Source: Alphaproteobacteria bacterium (lineage in GTDB: Bacteria > Pseudomonadota > Alphaproteobacteria > Ferrovibrionales > Ferrovibrionaceae). Taken from it: a DNA stretch of 47,347 nucleotides. The stretch spans positions 1 through 47,347 of the forward strand of contig CANJGB010000028.1 of assembly GCA_947473805.1 (NCBI GenBank), in the 5' to 3' direction. The position numbers and the translations under genes are program-made. This document shows positions 24,632 through 33,594 of the stretch, one piece after another; position 1 is the first letter of the stretch, and every line of letters starts with the position of its first letter. The notes beneath the pieces were generated by a model. It worked only from the letters and a program-made list of their open reading frames with translations. It was not told the origin of the DNA and did not search any database.

Positions 24632-25555
24632 ATGCGTTTTCCAGTCGACCTGTTGGATTCCGATGCCGCCATGATGCTGAGTAGCATCAAGGGAATGGGA
24701 ACGCCCAAAGCGTGGAAGCGCAGGGCGGAAACGTTCGATTTATGGGTACGTCAAAACTCACTTATGGATTTCTACCTGAGTCACCAGTTCGGTATAGAAC
24801 GAGGGATCATCAGAGCACTTAAGTACAAAGAAGCCACAAACAGAGCACCACGCCCCGCTGGCGATCCCGAGATCTTTTCGGCACTGCAGTTTTGCACTTT
24901 GGCCACGCGGGTGGGCGCCCGCGTTAGCGCCACCGCTAGGCATGAGCTGTGCGGAAAAATCCGAGGTGCGTTGTCTGACAAAAAGGGGCTCGCCGATCTT
25001 GATTTTGAACTTTCAACGATCGCGCACTTAATCAAGGCCGGTTTCGATGTAGAGCTAAATGATCTCGAAGGGTTGCGTCGAGAAGGAAAAAATTTTGATT
25101 TTCTTGCCGCCCGGAACGGCATTTCAATCGCCATAGAATGCAAGTCGTTCAGTTATGATGTCGGGCGGAAAATACACCGACGGCGCTTGTACGATCTTTC
25201 TGGCTTGATATCTAACTCCCTAAGTCGGGCCCTCGACCAAGAGGGGGGAACGTTTGTGAAGGTAACTCTTGCTGACTCACTTCGACCGGGCGATCTCGGC
25301 AAAGTCGCCGGAGAAATATCGGAAACACTTCGAGCGGGCACTGCGCCGCCAGACTGTAGTTTTGTCTCAGGTTGCGAAGCATTTGATGTCGCGGCTTCAC
25401 CAATTGGACCAGATGCGCATCTAGGCGTGTCTCAAGATGAGGTTGAGGAATTTATAAGCCGCCGTTTCGGCTTTTCAACACCACATCTGCTGGTTTCATT
25501 CCGGCCAAATAAGGCGGCAGTGATAGTCGGTGTTCGCAGCCTTAAAGCCCGATGA
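24632..25555 (+). CDS. PD-(D/E)xK-like nuclease, N-terminal part (frameshifted gene)
   Basis: 307 residues from ATG 24632. LDFELSTIAHLIKAGFDVEL, then NFDFLAARNGISIAIECKS, gives the restriction-endonuclease-fold pattern of a helix Glu, an Asp and an E-x-K (D156, E169, K171 by my count). This suggests metal-dependent DNA or RNA cleavage. A TACAAT box ends 6 nt before the ATG, so the mRNA may be leaderless. The gene stands in an AT-richer stretch unlike its neighbours, suggesting transfer. The reading frame ends at TGA 25553-25555, but protein-like sequence continues in another frame. A defence or mobile-element nuclease is a reasonable guess; no specific family recognised. Confidence 0.65.
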   Translation: MRFPVDLLDSDAAMMLSSIKGMGTPKAWKRRAETFDLWVRQNSLMDFYLSHQFGIERGIIRALKYKEATNRAPRPAGDPEIFSALQFCTLATRVGARVSATARHELCGKIRGALSDKKGLADLDFELSTIAHLIKAGFDVELNDLEGLRREGKNFDFLAARNGISIAIECKSFSYDVGRKIHRRRLYDLSGLISNSLSRALDQEGGTFVKVTLADSLRPGDLGKVAGEISETLRAGTAPPDCSFVSGCEAFDVAASPIGPDAHLGVSQDEVEEFISRRFGFSTPHLLVSFRPNKAAVIVGVRSLKAR

Positions 25556-25934
25556 AGTTTTGAAGGGAATGCATCACCAGTTCCGGGAAGCCGCGGACCA
25601 ACTGCCAAAAAATCTACCCGGCTTCGTATTCGGACAGCTTCGCGACCTATCAGCATCCTCGCTGCGCGAAATTGCCGAAGTCCCAGAGCGCGATAAAAAA
25701 GCTACAGGCCTTCAAGCCATGACAAGTTATTTTCTCGATGGTGCTAGCTGTCGCCACATTTTAGGCGCCTCATATGTAGCCCATGGCAAAATAGAAATTC
25801 GTCGAGAGCCCATAGCATCACGCATGCGCCGTAGTGAATCACGGGATGCGAACACGTACACTTTTTGGAATCGGCATCATCCAAATGCGGCCGACCGGAA
25901 CTATCACCCGACCGCCCGAGTGTCGGTGGGATAG
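25530..25934 (+). pseudogene. C-terminal continuation of the nuclease-like gene in the +1 frame
   Basis: Overlaps the end of the previous frame and reads LKPDEVLKGMHHQFREAADQLPKNLPGFVFGQLRDLSASSLREIAEVPERDKK to a stop at 25932-25934. The content looks like the natural continuation of the nuclease protein (about 120 more residues). There is no convincing ribosome site. A single-base indel around 25535-25552, or +1 frameshifting near CGA TGA, would restore one protein of about 430 residues. Confidence 0.55.
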
Positions 25935-25973
25935 GGATCTTTAGGAAATCGCAGGGCCGATTCTGCAAAATTC

Positions 25974-26045
25974 TACCGTCTTGCGGAATTGAACCGCGGA
26001 TCCACCGACTACGAATCAGTTTCTCTAACCCTGAACTAAGACGGC
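25974..26045 (-). tRNA. Degenerate tRNA-Thr(CGU)-like gene
   Basis: 72 nt, the same length as the intact tRNA-Thr body 1 kb away. It folds into a cloverleaf with anticodon loop TTCGTAG (anticodon CGU) and a good anticodon stem. Flaws: G10-A25 and C49-A65 mismatches and a G1-U72 end pair, and the 3' CCA is not encoded (GAA follows). It marks the edge of the AT-rich insert carrying the nuclease gene. It could be a decayed attachment-site copy, a pseudo-tRNA or a divergent working tRNA. Confidence 0.6.
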
Positions 26046-26108
26046 GCCGTGTCTACGGGGCACGCCGGGCCTACCGGGACGAACAGACGCCATCCCGGCG
26101 CCCCTGTT

Positions 26109-26924
26109 TCAGCCGTTCTCTATCGCGCTGATCACCCGCTCGAATGCCGCGCGCTTCTCGTCGCTTTGCTCTCTCTCCACCGGGTCCGCGGCGACGCCGG
26201 CGAAAATGTCTTCGCCGGCCAGCCAGCGCGCCTCGGAATCGGGTGTTTCGAGGGCCACCAGCAGGCCGTGGTTCAGTTCGATCGAGCGGTCGTCCAGGCC
26301 GCGGCTGCGCAACGCCGCCCGCATGGCGAGGTCAAAGCTGCCGCGCAGTTGCACGTTGACCGTCGGCACCGGGATATCGCTGCGCTGCCCGGCCCAGGAC
26401 CGTTCGCACGCCGCGAGCGAGAGCGAGGCGAAGGCGCGGCAGGTGTTCGGCCGCGCGTCGTAGGCCTCGCACCTGTTGTCCTTCAGCACGGCGCAGGGGT
26501 GGTGCGCCGTCAGCCGCGCGTCGCCGGCGAGGTCGCGCGTCAGGGCGTCGGCCGCGCGCAGGCGCGCCAGCAAAGTGGCGTCGTCGTGCTGCGCGCGCAG
26601 GACGCGGAGCAGATTGAATATCTCGGGCGCTGTGGCGCTGACGAAGGTGTGGCAGCAATAGCTGCAGCCGGCGCGGCAGGCGAGTTCGCCCTGACCCTGC
26701 GGCGTGTGCCGCTGGACCGACTGGCTGTAGGCCTGGGTCGCGAATTTCGCCGCGTCACTGGCGCGGGACGGCGCGCCGCCGTCGAGCAGGCCGAGCAGGG
26801 CTTTTTTCAGCGTGACCAGGTGGGCGATGCCGCCGTCGGGATCGATACCCTGAGTGGACAGGCGCCGCAGGCGGTCGCGGGTTTCGCGTTCGAGCTGGCG
26901 CCGTTGCTTCCGATCCTCAACCAT
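26109..26924 (-). CDS. YkgJ-family cysteine-cluster protein
   Basis: 271 residues. The zinc/iron-chelating cysteine cluster is clear: CRAGCSYCCHTFVSATAPE (about 82-100), then HHPCAVLKDNRCEAYDARPNTCRAF. The family binds Zn or Fe; its biochemical role is not settled. The N-terminal 80 residues are charged helices. It lies between the two tRNA-Thr sequences in normal high-GC DNA. Confidence 0.85.
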   Translation of the reverse strand: MVEDRKQRRQLERETRDRLRRLSTQGIDPDGGIAHLVTLKKALLGLLDGGAPSRASDAAKFATQAYSQSVQRHTPQGQGELACRAGCSYCCHTFVSATAPEIFNLLRVLRAQHDDATLLARLRAADALTRDLAGDARLTAHHPCAVLKDNRCEAYDARPNTCRAFASLSLAACERSWAGQRSDIPVPTVNVQLRGSFDLAMRAALRSRGLDDRSIELNHGLLVALETPDSEARWLAGEDIFAGVAADPVEREQSDEKRAAFERVISAIENG

Positions 26925-26995
26925 TCAGGCCGCAACCTTTTGGCAGGACAAACTTTTGTGCGTCCGTGGCGGGCGCGGGATCGACGCGGTTGAAA

Positions 26996-27070
<75 letters not shown>

Positions 27071-27304
27071 GCCGGGCCGGCGGAGCCACGCTGGGCCTTC
27101 CGAGGCGGGCGGAAAGTACGGCGGAACGGGCGGGGCCGCAACCGGGGAAATTCCGGGGGATTCCGGGGGGTTTTGGGCCGCTGAGCCGGGGCGGGTTGCC
27201 CCTTTGGCACAAGGGGCTTGCCGCCGAAGACCGCTGACCGGCGGGTGGCCGGCGGGTTATAAGTCCGCGCCGGCCGGCGCGCCGGGGCCGAAGGAGGATT
27301 GCAC

Positions 27305-28351
27305 GTGGTGAAACTGGGACTGAGCATCGGCTTTTCGGCCGCCAAGATCGACATGCCGATGGACGCCGTGCTGCGCGCCGAGGCGGTGGGGTTCGATTCC
27401 GTCTGGACGTTCGAGACCTATGGTTCCGACGCGCTGACGCCGCTGGCGTATGTCGGCGCGCTGACCAAGAAGCTGCGCCTGGGCACCGCCATCGCGCAGG
27501 CGGCGGCGCGCACGCCGGCCAATTTGGCCATGGCGGCGCAGACCATCGACGCCATGTGCGGTCGGGGCCGCATGATGGTGGGCCTGGGCGTTTCGGGGCC
27601 GCAGATCGTCGAGGGCTGGTACGGCCAGCCCTGGGGCAAGCCGAACACGCGCCTGCGCGACTACACCGCCATCATGAAGAAGATCTGGCGGCGCGAGGGG
27701 CCGGTGAGCCATGACGGCAAGGAAATCGCCCTGCCCTATACGGGGCCGGGCTCGATCGGCCTGGGCAAGCCGCTGAAGAGCGTGCTGCACGGCAACCCTG
27801 ATATTCCGGTCTATCTGGGCACCGGCACGACCACCAATATCCGCATGACCGCCGAGATCGCCGATGGCTGGCTGGCCGGCACCAAGTGGGTGCCGGGCCG
27901 CGAGACGGAGTTCATCCCGATCATCGAGGAAGGCCTGGCCAAGCGCACCGACGGCAAGGTGCTGAAGGATTTCGAGATCATCGCGCAGATCCCCGTGTAC
28001 ATGTCGACCGATGTGAAGGCGTCGCTGGCGGCGCTGAAGCCGAACATCGCGCTGTACGTGGGCGGCATGGGCGCGAAGGAAATGAACTTCCACAAGGACA
28101 ACATGGTCAACCGCGGCTTCAAGGCCGAGGCCGAGAAGATCCAGGAACTGTACCTGGCCGGCCGCAAGGACGAGGCCAATGACGTGGTGCCGGACGACTA
28201 TGTCGATGCCGGCTGCCTGGTCGGCGATGCGCAGCGCATCAAGGAGCGGTGGAAGCCGTGGGCGACCTCGGGCATTACCGGCGCGGTGTTCGCCGGCCCG
28301 AACCGGCCGACGGTGGAGATGGTCGACGCGCTGGCCCAGGCCGCGCGCTGA
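27305..28351 (+). CDS. LLM-class flavin (F420/FMN) oxidoreductase
   Basis: 348 residues, luciferase-like TIM barrel: VKLGLSIGFSAAKIDMPMD at the N-terminus, GFDSVWTFETYGSDALTPLAYVGALTKKLRLGTAI, and the GRGRMMVGLGVSGPQIVEGWYG block. Uses a reduced flavin or F420H2 for oxidation or monooxygenation of an unknown substrate. AAGGAGGA stands 6 nt before the chosen GTG 27305; TTG 27299 and GTG 27308 are alternatives. A TTATAAGT box about 45 nt upstream is a likely -10. First gene of the catabolic island, and its 3' end touches the MFS gene. Confidence 0.9.
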   Translation: MVKLGLSIGFSAAKIDMPMDAVLRAEAVGFDSVWTFETYGSDALTPLAYVGALTKKLRLGTAIAQAAARTPANLAMAAQTIDAMCGRGRMMVGLGVSGPQIVEGWYGQPWGKPNTRLRDYTAIMKKIWRREGPVSHDGKEIALPYTGPGSIGLGKPLKSVLHGNPDIPVYLGTGTTTNIRMTAEIADGWLAGTKWVPGRETEFIPIIEEGLAKRTDGKVLKDFEIIAQIPVYMSTDVKASLAALKPNIALYVGGMGAKEMNFHKDNMVNRGFKAEAEKIQELYLAGRKDEANDVVPDDYVDAGCLVGDAQRIKERWKPWATSGITGAVFAGPNRPTVEMVDALAQAAR

Positions 28352-28437
28352 ACGCACCTGACGTAACGCCGGGAGGTCCGCCGAGACCTGCGCGCATCGC
28401 GGGGGAAAAACCCGCGAGCATCGCAGGCGTCTGGACC

Positions 28438-29592
28438 GTGCCGGTGCTGGTGGCGCTGACGGCGCTGCTGCCGCTGGGCATGCACATGCTGCTGCCCGCC
28501 TTGCCCAGCATTGCGCGCGAGTTCGGCGCGCCGATCCACACCATCCAGTGGGCGGTGACGGGCTTCATGATCGCGGTCGCGGTGGCGCAGCTGGTCTACG
28601 GCCCGTTGTCGGACCGCTATGGCCGGCGGGCGCCGCTGCTGGTGGGCCTGCTGATCTTCGCCGCCGGCAGCCTGGTCTGCGCCGCGGCGCCGAACACCTG
28701 GGTGCTGCTGCTGGGGCGGGTGATCCAGGGCGCGGGGGCGTGCACCGGCATCGTGCTGGGCCGCGCCATGGTGCGCGACGTCTATTCGACCGAACGGTCG
28801 AGCACGCTGCTGGCCTATGTTTCCATGGCGTTGATGATGGTGCCGGGCATGGCGCCGATCATCGGCGGCGTGCTGCTGTCGTGGCTGGGCTGGCGCTGGC
28901 CGTTCCTGCTCAACGCCTGTATCGGCGTGGCTTTGTTCGCCATTGCCTGGCGCCTGCGCGAGACGCACCTGGTGCGGCTGAAAATGCCCTCGCTGCTGGC
29001 GCTGGTGCGCGACTTCGGCCTGTTGATGCGCAAGCCGGCCTTCGTGTTTCCGGCCCTGGCCACGTCGTTTCCCAGCGCGGGGTTTTTCGGCTTTGTCTCG
29101 ATCGCGCCGGCGCTGCTGGACGACAGGCTGCAGGTGCCGCCGGACCGCTACGGCTTCTACTTCTTCATGCTGCCGCTGGGCTATTTCATCGGCAGCTTCC
29201 TCGCCACCCGGCTGACGCCAAGGCTGGGCGGCGCGGTGATGGCGCTGGCCGGGTTCACCCTGGCGGCCCTGTTCAGCCTGGGCATGGTGGCCATGGTGCT
29301 GACCACCGAGCTGAGCGCGCTGAAGGTGTTCCTGGCGGTGGGGCTGATCAACGGCTCGATGGGCCTGTCGGTGCCGACGCTACAGGTGAGGGCGATGAGC
29401 GCGGACCCGCGCCTGATCGGCGCCGCATCGGGACTGCTGGGCTTTCTGCAGATGGCGTTCGGCGCGCTGGGCACGCAGGTTCTGGGCGCGCTGTACGACG
29501 CCACCGCGCTGCCGCCCGCCGCGGTGCTGCTGACCACCACGGTGCTGGCGGTGACCATGGTCGTGCTGGGCCGCGAGCGCCGCGCCGGATAG
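28438..29592 (+). CDS. MFS transporter, Bcr/CflA drug-resistance type
   Basis: About 384 residues with 12 predicted helices. Motif A is visible as GPLSDRYGRRAPLLVG after helix 2 and the motif C-like run is VPGMAPIIGGVLLSWLGWRWPF. Proteins of this type expel small molecules using the proton gradient. The start is unclear: no ATG is near, GTG 28438 keeps helix 1 intact, and the open frame reaches back into the LLM gene. In this setting it probably exports a pathway substrate or intermediate. Confidence 0.87.
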   Translation: MPVLVALTALLPLGMHMLLPALPSIAREFGAPIHTIQWAVTGFMIAVAVAQLVYGPLSDRYGRRAPLLVGLLIFAAGSLVCAAAPNTWVLLLGRVIQGAGACTGIVLGRAMVRDVYSTERSSTLLAYVSMALMMVPGMAPIIGGVLLSWLGWRWPFLLNACIGVALFAIAWRLRETHLVRLKMPSLLALVRDFGLLMRKPAFVFPALATSFPSAGFFGFVSIAPALLDDRLQVPPDRYGFYFFMLPLGYFIGSFLATRLTPRLGGAVMALAGFTLAALFSLGMVAMVLTTELSALKVFLAVGLINGSMGLSVPTLQVRAMSADPRLIGAASGLLGFLQMAFGALGTQVLGALYDATALPPAAVLLTTTVLAVTMVVLGRERRAG

Positions 29593-29658
29593 AGCTTGAA
29601 GCTGGGCGAATTCTGCCCAGAATGGCGACTGCGAGGAAACACCCGGGAGTTCATAAGA

Positions 29659-30462
29659 ATGTCGTCAATCGTCGCCGATAAGCCGGCAGAAGGCGTCGTC
29701 CGCATTACCTTCGATGCGCCGGAAACGCGCAACGCCTTCACCTTCGAGATGTACGACGCCCTGATGGCGGAGCTGAACAAGCTGCGCGAGGACCTGGACA
29801 CCCGCGTTGTCATCCTGACCGGCACCGGCAAGGGCTTCTGCTCGGGCCACAATCTTTCCAGCAAGCCGTCGGCCGACTGGTGGCCGCCGGAATGGGGCCG
29901 CGGCCAGGGCGGCATGCGCGCCAGCGCGCGGATCTCGGCGGTGCCGCAACTGGTGCGCCAGCTGCCGCAGCCGGTGATCGCCGCCGTCAACGGCGCGGCG
30001 GCGGGCCTGGGCTATGCGCTGGCCCTGGCGTCGGACATCTGCATCGCAGCGAAGTCGGCGAAGTTCGTCAACGCGTTCTACAATTCCGGCTGCGGCGCCG
30101 AGATGGGCTTTTCGTGGCTGCTGCCGCGCGCGGTCGGCATCCAGCGCGCCGCCGAACTGCTGTACACCGGCCGGCCGGTGATGGCGGAGGAAGCCGAGCG
30201 CATCGGCCTGTGCCTGCGCGCGGTGGATGACGACAAGCTGATGGACGCGGCGCTGGAGATTGCCGACGGCATCGCCATGCACAGCCCGATGGCGGTGCAG
30301 CTGACCAAGCAGACCTTCCAGATGAACCTCGAGACCGCGAACTACCAGTCGGCGCTGCGCATCGAGAGCCGCGCGGTGTTCATGATGCAGGGCAGCGAGG
30401 ACCTGGCCGAACGCCAGGCCTCGGTCCGCGAGAAGCGCAAGCCGAAGTACAAGAACCGCTAG
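29659..30462 (+). CDS. Enoyl-CoA hydratase/isomerase family protein (first)
   Basis: 267 residues of the crotonase fold. Oxyanion-hole segments GFCSGHNLS and AAAGLGYALALASD, with a catalytic-type Glu in NSGCGAEMGFSWLLPRAVG. Hydrates or isomerises enoyl-CoA in beta-oxidation-like steps. Start at the ATG before SSIVADKPAEG with GGGAG upstream. It is followed 3 nt later by a second crotonase, so both probably act on successive intermediates. Confidence 0.92.
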   Translation: MSSIVADKPAEGVVRITFDAPETRNAFTFEMYDALMAELNKLREDLDTRVVILTGTGKGFCSGHNLSSKPSADWWPPEWGRGQGGMRASARISAVPQLVRQLPQPVIAAVNGAAAGLGYALALASDICIAAKSAKFVNAFYNSGCGAEMGFSWLLPRAVGIQRAAELLYTGRPVMAEEAERIGLCLRAVDDDKLMDAALEIADGIAMHSPMAVQLTKQTFQMNLETANYQSALRIESRAVFMMQGSEDLAERQASVREKRKPKYKNR

Positions 30463-30465
30463 CCG

Positions 30466-31242
30466 GTGGACATCGAGCTCGAGGTCGAGGGGCCGGTCGC
30501 CACCCTGCGGCTGAACCGGCCCGACAAGCTGAACGCCATCACGCCCGAGATGTGGCACCTGCTGGTGCAGCATATCGACCGCATCGAGGCCGATCCCGAG
30601 CTGCGCGCTGTGATCCTCAAAGGCACCGGCCGCGCGTTCTGCGCCGGCGCCGATACCGGCGGGCAGACGGGGGCGACCTCGATGGGCGTCGCCGGCGCGA
30701 TGGAAAAACTGGCCGAGGTGCACCGCGCGGTGCTGCGCCTGTATCACCTGCGCAAGCCCGTCGTCGCGGCGGTGCGCGGCCACGCCGTGGGCATTGGCTG
30801 GAACCTGGCGCTGTGCGCAGACCTGCTGATCGCCGGCGACAGCGCGAAGTTCTGCCAGATTTTCCTCAACCGCGGCATCGGACCGGACGGCGCCTCGACC
30901 TTCCTGCTGGGGCGGCAGGTCGGCATGTTCCGCGCCAAGGAGATTCTGTATTCACGCCGCCTGCTGGGCGCGGAGGAGGCCCTCTCCATGGGCCTCGCCA
31001 ACAAGGTGGTGCCCGATGCCGAGCTCGACGCCGCGGCCATGGCGCAGGCGCAGGACCTGGCCGCAGCACCGACCTTTGCGCTGGGCCTGGCCAAGCGACT
31101 GTTCCACAGCAATGCCGCGAACCTGGAGGAATTCCTGGAGCGCGAACTGACCACGGTCGGCGTCATCACCCAGAGCGAGGACCGGGTGGAAGGCGTGACC
31201 GCGGCGAAGGAAAAACGGCCGCCGAAGTTCAAGGGGCGCTAG
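30466..31242 (+). CDS. Enoyl-CoA hydratase/isomerase family protein (second)
   Basis: 258 residues, crotonase fold, GTG start 3 nt after the previous gene. LNRPDKLNAIT, AFCAGADTGG and GHAVGIGWNLALCAD form the CoA/oxyanion region. At the usual Glu position there is NRGIGPDGAST with an Asp, so isomerase, hydrolase or lyase chemistry is possible instead of hydration. The two crotonases are not recent duplicates. Confidence 0.91.
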   Translation: MDIELEVEGPVATLRLNRPDKLNAITPEMWHLLVQHIDRIEADPELRAVILKGTGRAFCAGADTGGQTGATSMGVAGAMEKLAEVHRAVLRLYHLRKPVVAAVRGHAVGIGWNLALCADLLIAGDSAKFCQIFLNRGIGPDGASTFLLGRQVGMFRAKEILYSRRLLGAEEALSMGLANKVVPDAELDAAAMAQAQDLAAAPTFALGLAKRLFHSNAANLEEFLERELTTVGVITQSEDRVEGVTAAKEKRPPKFKGR

Positions 31243-31305
31243 ACCGTTGTTCGCCCCGCAGCCTAAAGTCGAAACCAATCACAAGTGACATCAAGGGAGG
31301 TTCGC

Positions 31306-32391
31306 ATGTTCACCCATCATCGCCTGGCCGGCGTACTGGCCGGCCTTGCCGGCGCGACGTTCGCGCTGTCGGTCGCCGCCCAGACCCTGACGCCCGCGCC
31401 GGGCTGCGGCCCCGAAGCCGCGACCGATCCGAAGCCGCTTGAGCACAAGGCCGCGCGCTGCGCGCCGAACTCGCCGCCGCCGGTGCCGCTGGCCGCCAAG
31501 ACGACCATCCGCATGGCGACGCTGCCGACCATCGAAAATTTCGCGCCGTTCGCCATCGGCCTCGCCAAGGGCGAGTTCCTGAAGGAGAACATCGAGCTCG
31601 AGGTCGTCAACGTTCCGGTGAGCGACGCCATCCAGCTGATGGCCAACGAAAAGCTGGACGCGATCTATTCGGCGCCGACGGCGGGCTTCTACAACGCGAT
31701 CAACCAGGGCTTCAAACTGGCCTATGTCGCCGGCAACTGGTCGGCGCCGGCGGATGGCAAGTCGGGCCTGTGGGCGCTGAAGGGCACCACGGTCGCCGCG
31801 CTGAAGGGCAAGACCATCGGCACCGTGGTCGGCCCCGACTCCGCCACCATGTACCCGACCGCGACGGTGCTGGCGACGGCGGGGCTGACGCCGCTGGACG
31901 TCGTTCTGCAGCGGTTTGACTTCGCATCGATGCCGCTCGGCCTGAAGAATGGCGGCATGGCGGCGGGCTGGATCCTGGACCCGCAATGGACGCAGTTCGT
32001 CAACGATCCCGATTTCGTGTTCCTCGGCGGCCAGGCCCTGGGCGAGCCACTGGGCGGCACCATGTTCGGCCCCTCGCTGCTGGAAAAGAACCGGCCGGCG
32101 GGCGTGGCGTTCATGCGCGCCTTCATCCGCGTGGTGAACACCTATTTCGACGGCGACTACAAGAAGAACGACGCCTTCATGCAGGAACTGTCGACGGCCC
32201 TGAAGATTCCGGTCGATGCGCTGAAGCGCACGCCGGCCATGGTGTGGGACTGGGAAATCCGCGCCGGCACGACCGACCGCGTGCAGCAGACCTTCGTGCA
32301 GACCAAGGCGCTGCAATTCCCGACCCCGCTGCCGGAAGCGCGTGTCGTCGACCGCGGCTTCTACCAGGCGGCGGTGGGACGCAAGTTCTGA
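31306..32391 (+). CDS. ABC transporter substrate-binding protein, NMT1/SsuA-like (island)
   Basis: 361 residues, exactly as long as the paralogue at 15830-16915. Signal peptide about residues 1-24 (LAGVLAGLAGATFALSVAAQ). The mature end repeats the shared pattern TPAPGC(x4)AATDPK...ARCAPNSPPPVPL before the NMT1 fold (IENFAPFAIGLAKGEFLKEN, IYSAPTAGFYNAINQGFKLAYVAGNW). Binding component of the importer whose ATPase and permease are encoded at 35.1-36.8 kb; the ligand is unknown, probably the compound degraded by this island. GGGAGG precedes the ATG. Confidence 0.9.
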   Translation: MFTHHRLAGVLAGLAGATFALSVAAQTLTPAPGCGPEAATDPKPLEHKAARCAPNSPPPVPLAAKTTIRMATLPTIENFAPFAIGLAKGEFLKENIELEVVNVPVSDAIQLMANEKLDAIYSAPTAGFYNAINQGFKLAYVAGNWSAPADGKSGLWALKGTTVAALKGKTIGTVVGPDSATMYPTATVLATAGLTPLDVVLQRFDFASMPLGLKNGGMAAGWILDPQWTQFVNDPDFVFLGGQALGEPLGGTMFGPSLLEKNRPAGVAFMRAFIRVVNTYFDGDYKKNDAFMQELSTALKIPVDALKRTPAMVWDWEIRAGTTDRVQQTFVQTKALQFPTPLPEARVVDRGFYQAAVGRKF

Positions 32392-32426
32392 GCGGCCAGT
32401 AAAACAATAAGCCCGAGGAGACGCCC

Positions 32427-33590
32427 ATGAGTATCAACGGCAAGGCCTATATCGTCGGTGCGTTCGAGCATCCGACGCGAAAGGCCGAGGACAAGTCGAT
32501 TCCGCAATTGCATGCGGAGTGCGCACGCGGCGCACTGGAAGATGCCGGCCTGACATTCGACGACATCGACGGCTATTTCTGCGCCGGCGATGCGCCGGGC
32601 CTGGGCCCGCTCAGCATGGCCGACTATATGGGCCTCCGGAAGCTGCGCCATTTCGACAGCACGGAATGCGGCGGCTCGGCCCCCATCGTCCATGTCGGCC
32701 ACGCGGCCGAGGCCATCGCCATGGGCAAGTGCGACATCGCGCTGGTGACGCTGTCGGGCCGGCCGCGCACGCTGGCCATGCCGCGCACCATGCCGAACTC
32801 GATCCACTGCCCGGACATTCCGTTCGAGGGGCCGTACGGCGCCGTCACCGCGCCGGTCTATGGCCTGGTCGCGACGCGCCACATGCACGAATTCGGCACC
32901 ACGCGCGAGCAGATGGCGTGGGTCAAGGTCGCGGCGTCGCACCACGCACAGCACAACCCGTTCGCCATGCTGCCGAAGGTGGTGACGGTCGAGGACGTGC
33001 TGAACTCGCCGCCGGTGGCCTCGCCGCTGAACCGCCTCGACTGTTGCGTCATCAGCGACGGCGGCGGCGCGGTGATCGTGACCAAGCCGGAAATCGCCCG
33101 CAGCCTGAAGCGGCCGAAGGTGAAGATACTCGGCGCGGCGGAATCGCCCAAGCTGCAGAACGGTGGCGATGTGGACATCACCCATACCGGCGCCCGCTGG
33201 TCCGGTCCGCGCGCGTTCGCCGAGGCGAAGGTGACGCAGAAGGATATCAAGTACGTGTCGATCTACGACAGCTTTACGATCACCGTGATCGTGACGCTGG
33301 AAGACCTCGGCTTCTGCGAGAAGGGCCAGGGCGGCAAGTTCGTCGCCGACGGCAACCTGATCTCGGGCGTCGGCAAGCTGCCGTTCAACACCGATGGCGG
33401 CGGCCTGTGCAACAACCACCCGGCCAGCCGCGGCGGCATGACCAAGATCATCGAGGCGGTGCGCCAGCTGCGCGGCGAGGCGCATCCCGCCGTGCAGGTC
33501 AAGAATTGCGACATCGCCCTGGCCCATGGCACGGGCGGCTTCATTGCCACCCGCACCGGCGGCGCCACGCTGATCATGGAAAGGGAGTAG
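32427..33590 (+). CDS. Thiolase-fold acetyl-CoA acetyltransferase (SCP2/Ltp2-like)
   Basis: 387 residues of the thiolase superfamily, the subset that works with a DUF35 partner. STECGGSAPIVHVGHAAEAIAMG carries the likely active Cys region; the C-terminal NNHPASRGG and LAHGTGGFIATRTGG hold the His region. It cleaves or forms C-C bonds in acyl-CoAs (thiolysis or retro-aldol). The next gene, 4 nt on, is the matching OB-fold protein, and the two probably form one complex. Confidence 0.9.
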   Translation: MSINGKAYIVGAFEHPTRKAEDKSIPQLHAECARGALEDAGLTFDDIDGYFCAGDAPGLGPLSMADYMGLRKLRHFDSTECGGSAPIVHVGHAAEAIAMGKCDIALVTLSGRPRTLAMPRTMPNSIHCPDIPFEGPYGAVTAPVYGLVATRHMHEFGTTREQMAWVKVAASHHAQHNPFAMLPKVVTVEDVLNSPPVASPLNRLDCCVISDGGGAVIVTKPEIARSLKRPKVKILGAAESPKLQNGGDVDITHTGARWSGPRAFAEAKVTQKDIKYVSIYDSFTITVIVTLEDLGFCEKGQGGKFVADGNLISGVGKLPFNTDGGGLCNNHPASRGGMTKIIEAVRQLRGEAHPAVQVKNCDIALAHGTGGFIATRTGGATLIMERE

Positions 33591-33594
33591 CCCG

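Noticed and set aside
27160-27225. G-rich runs and a GCCCCTT/AAGGGGC dyad upstream of the LLM gene
   Set aside because: Short stem, no T run, in GC-rich leader DNA; not strong enough to call a terminator or riboswitch.
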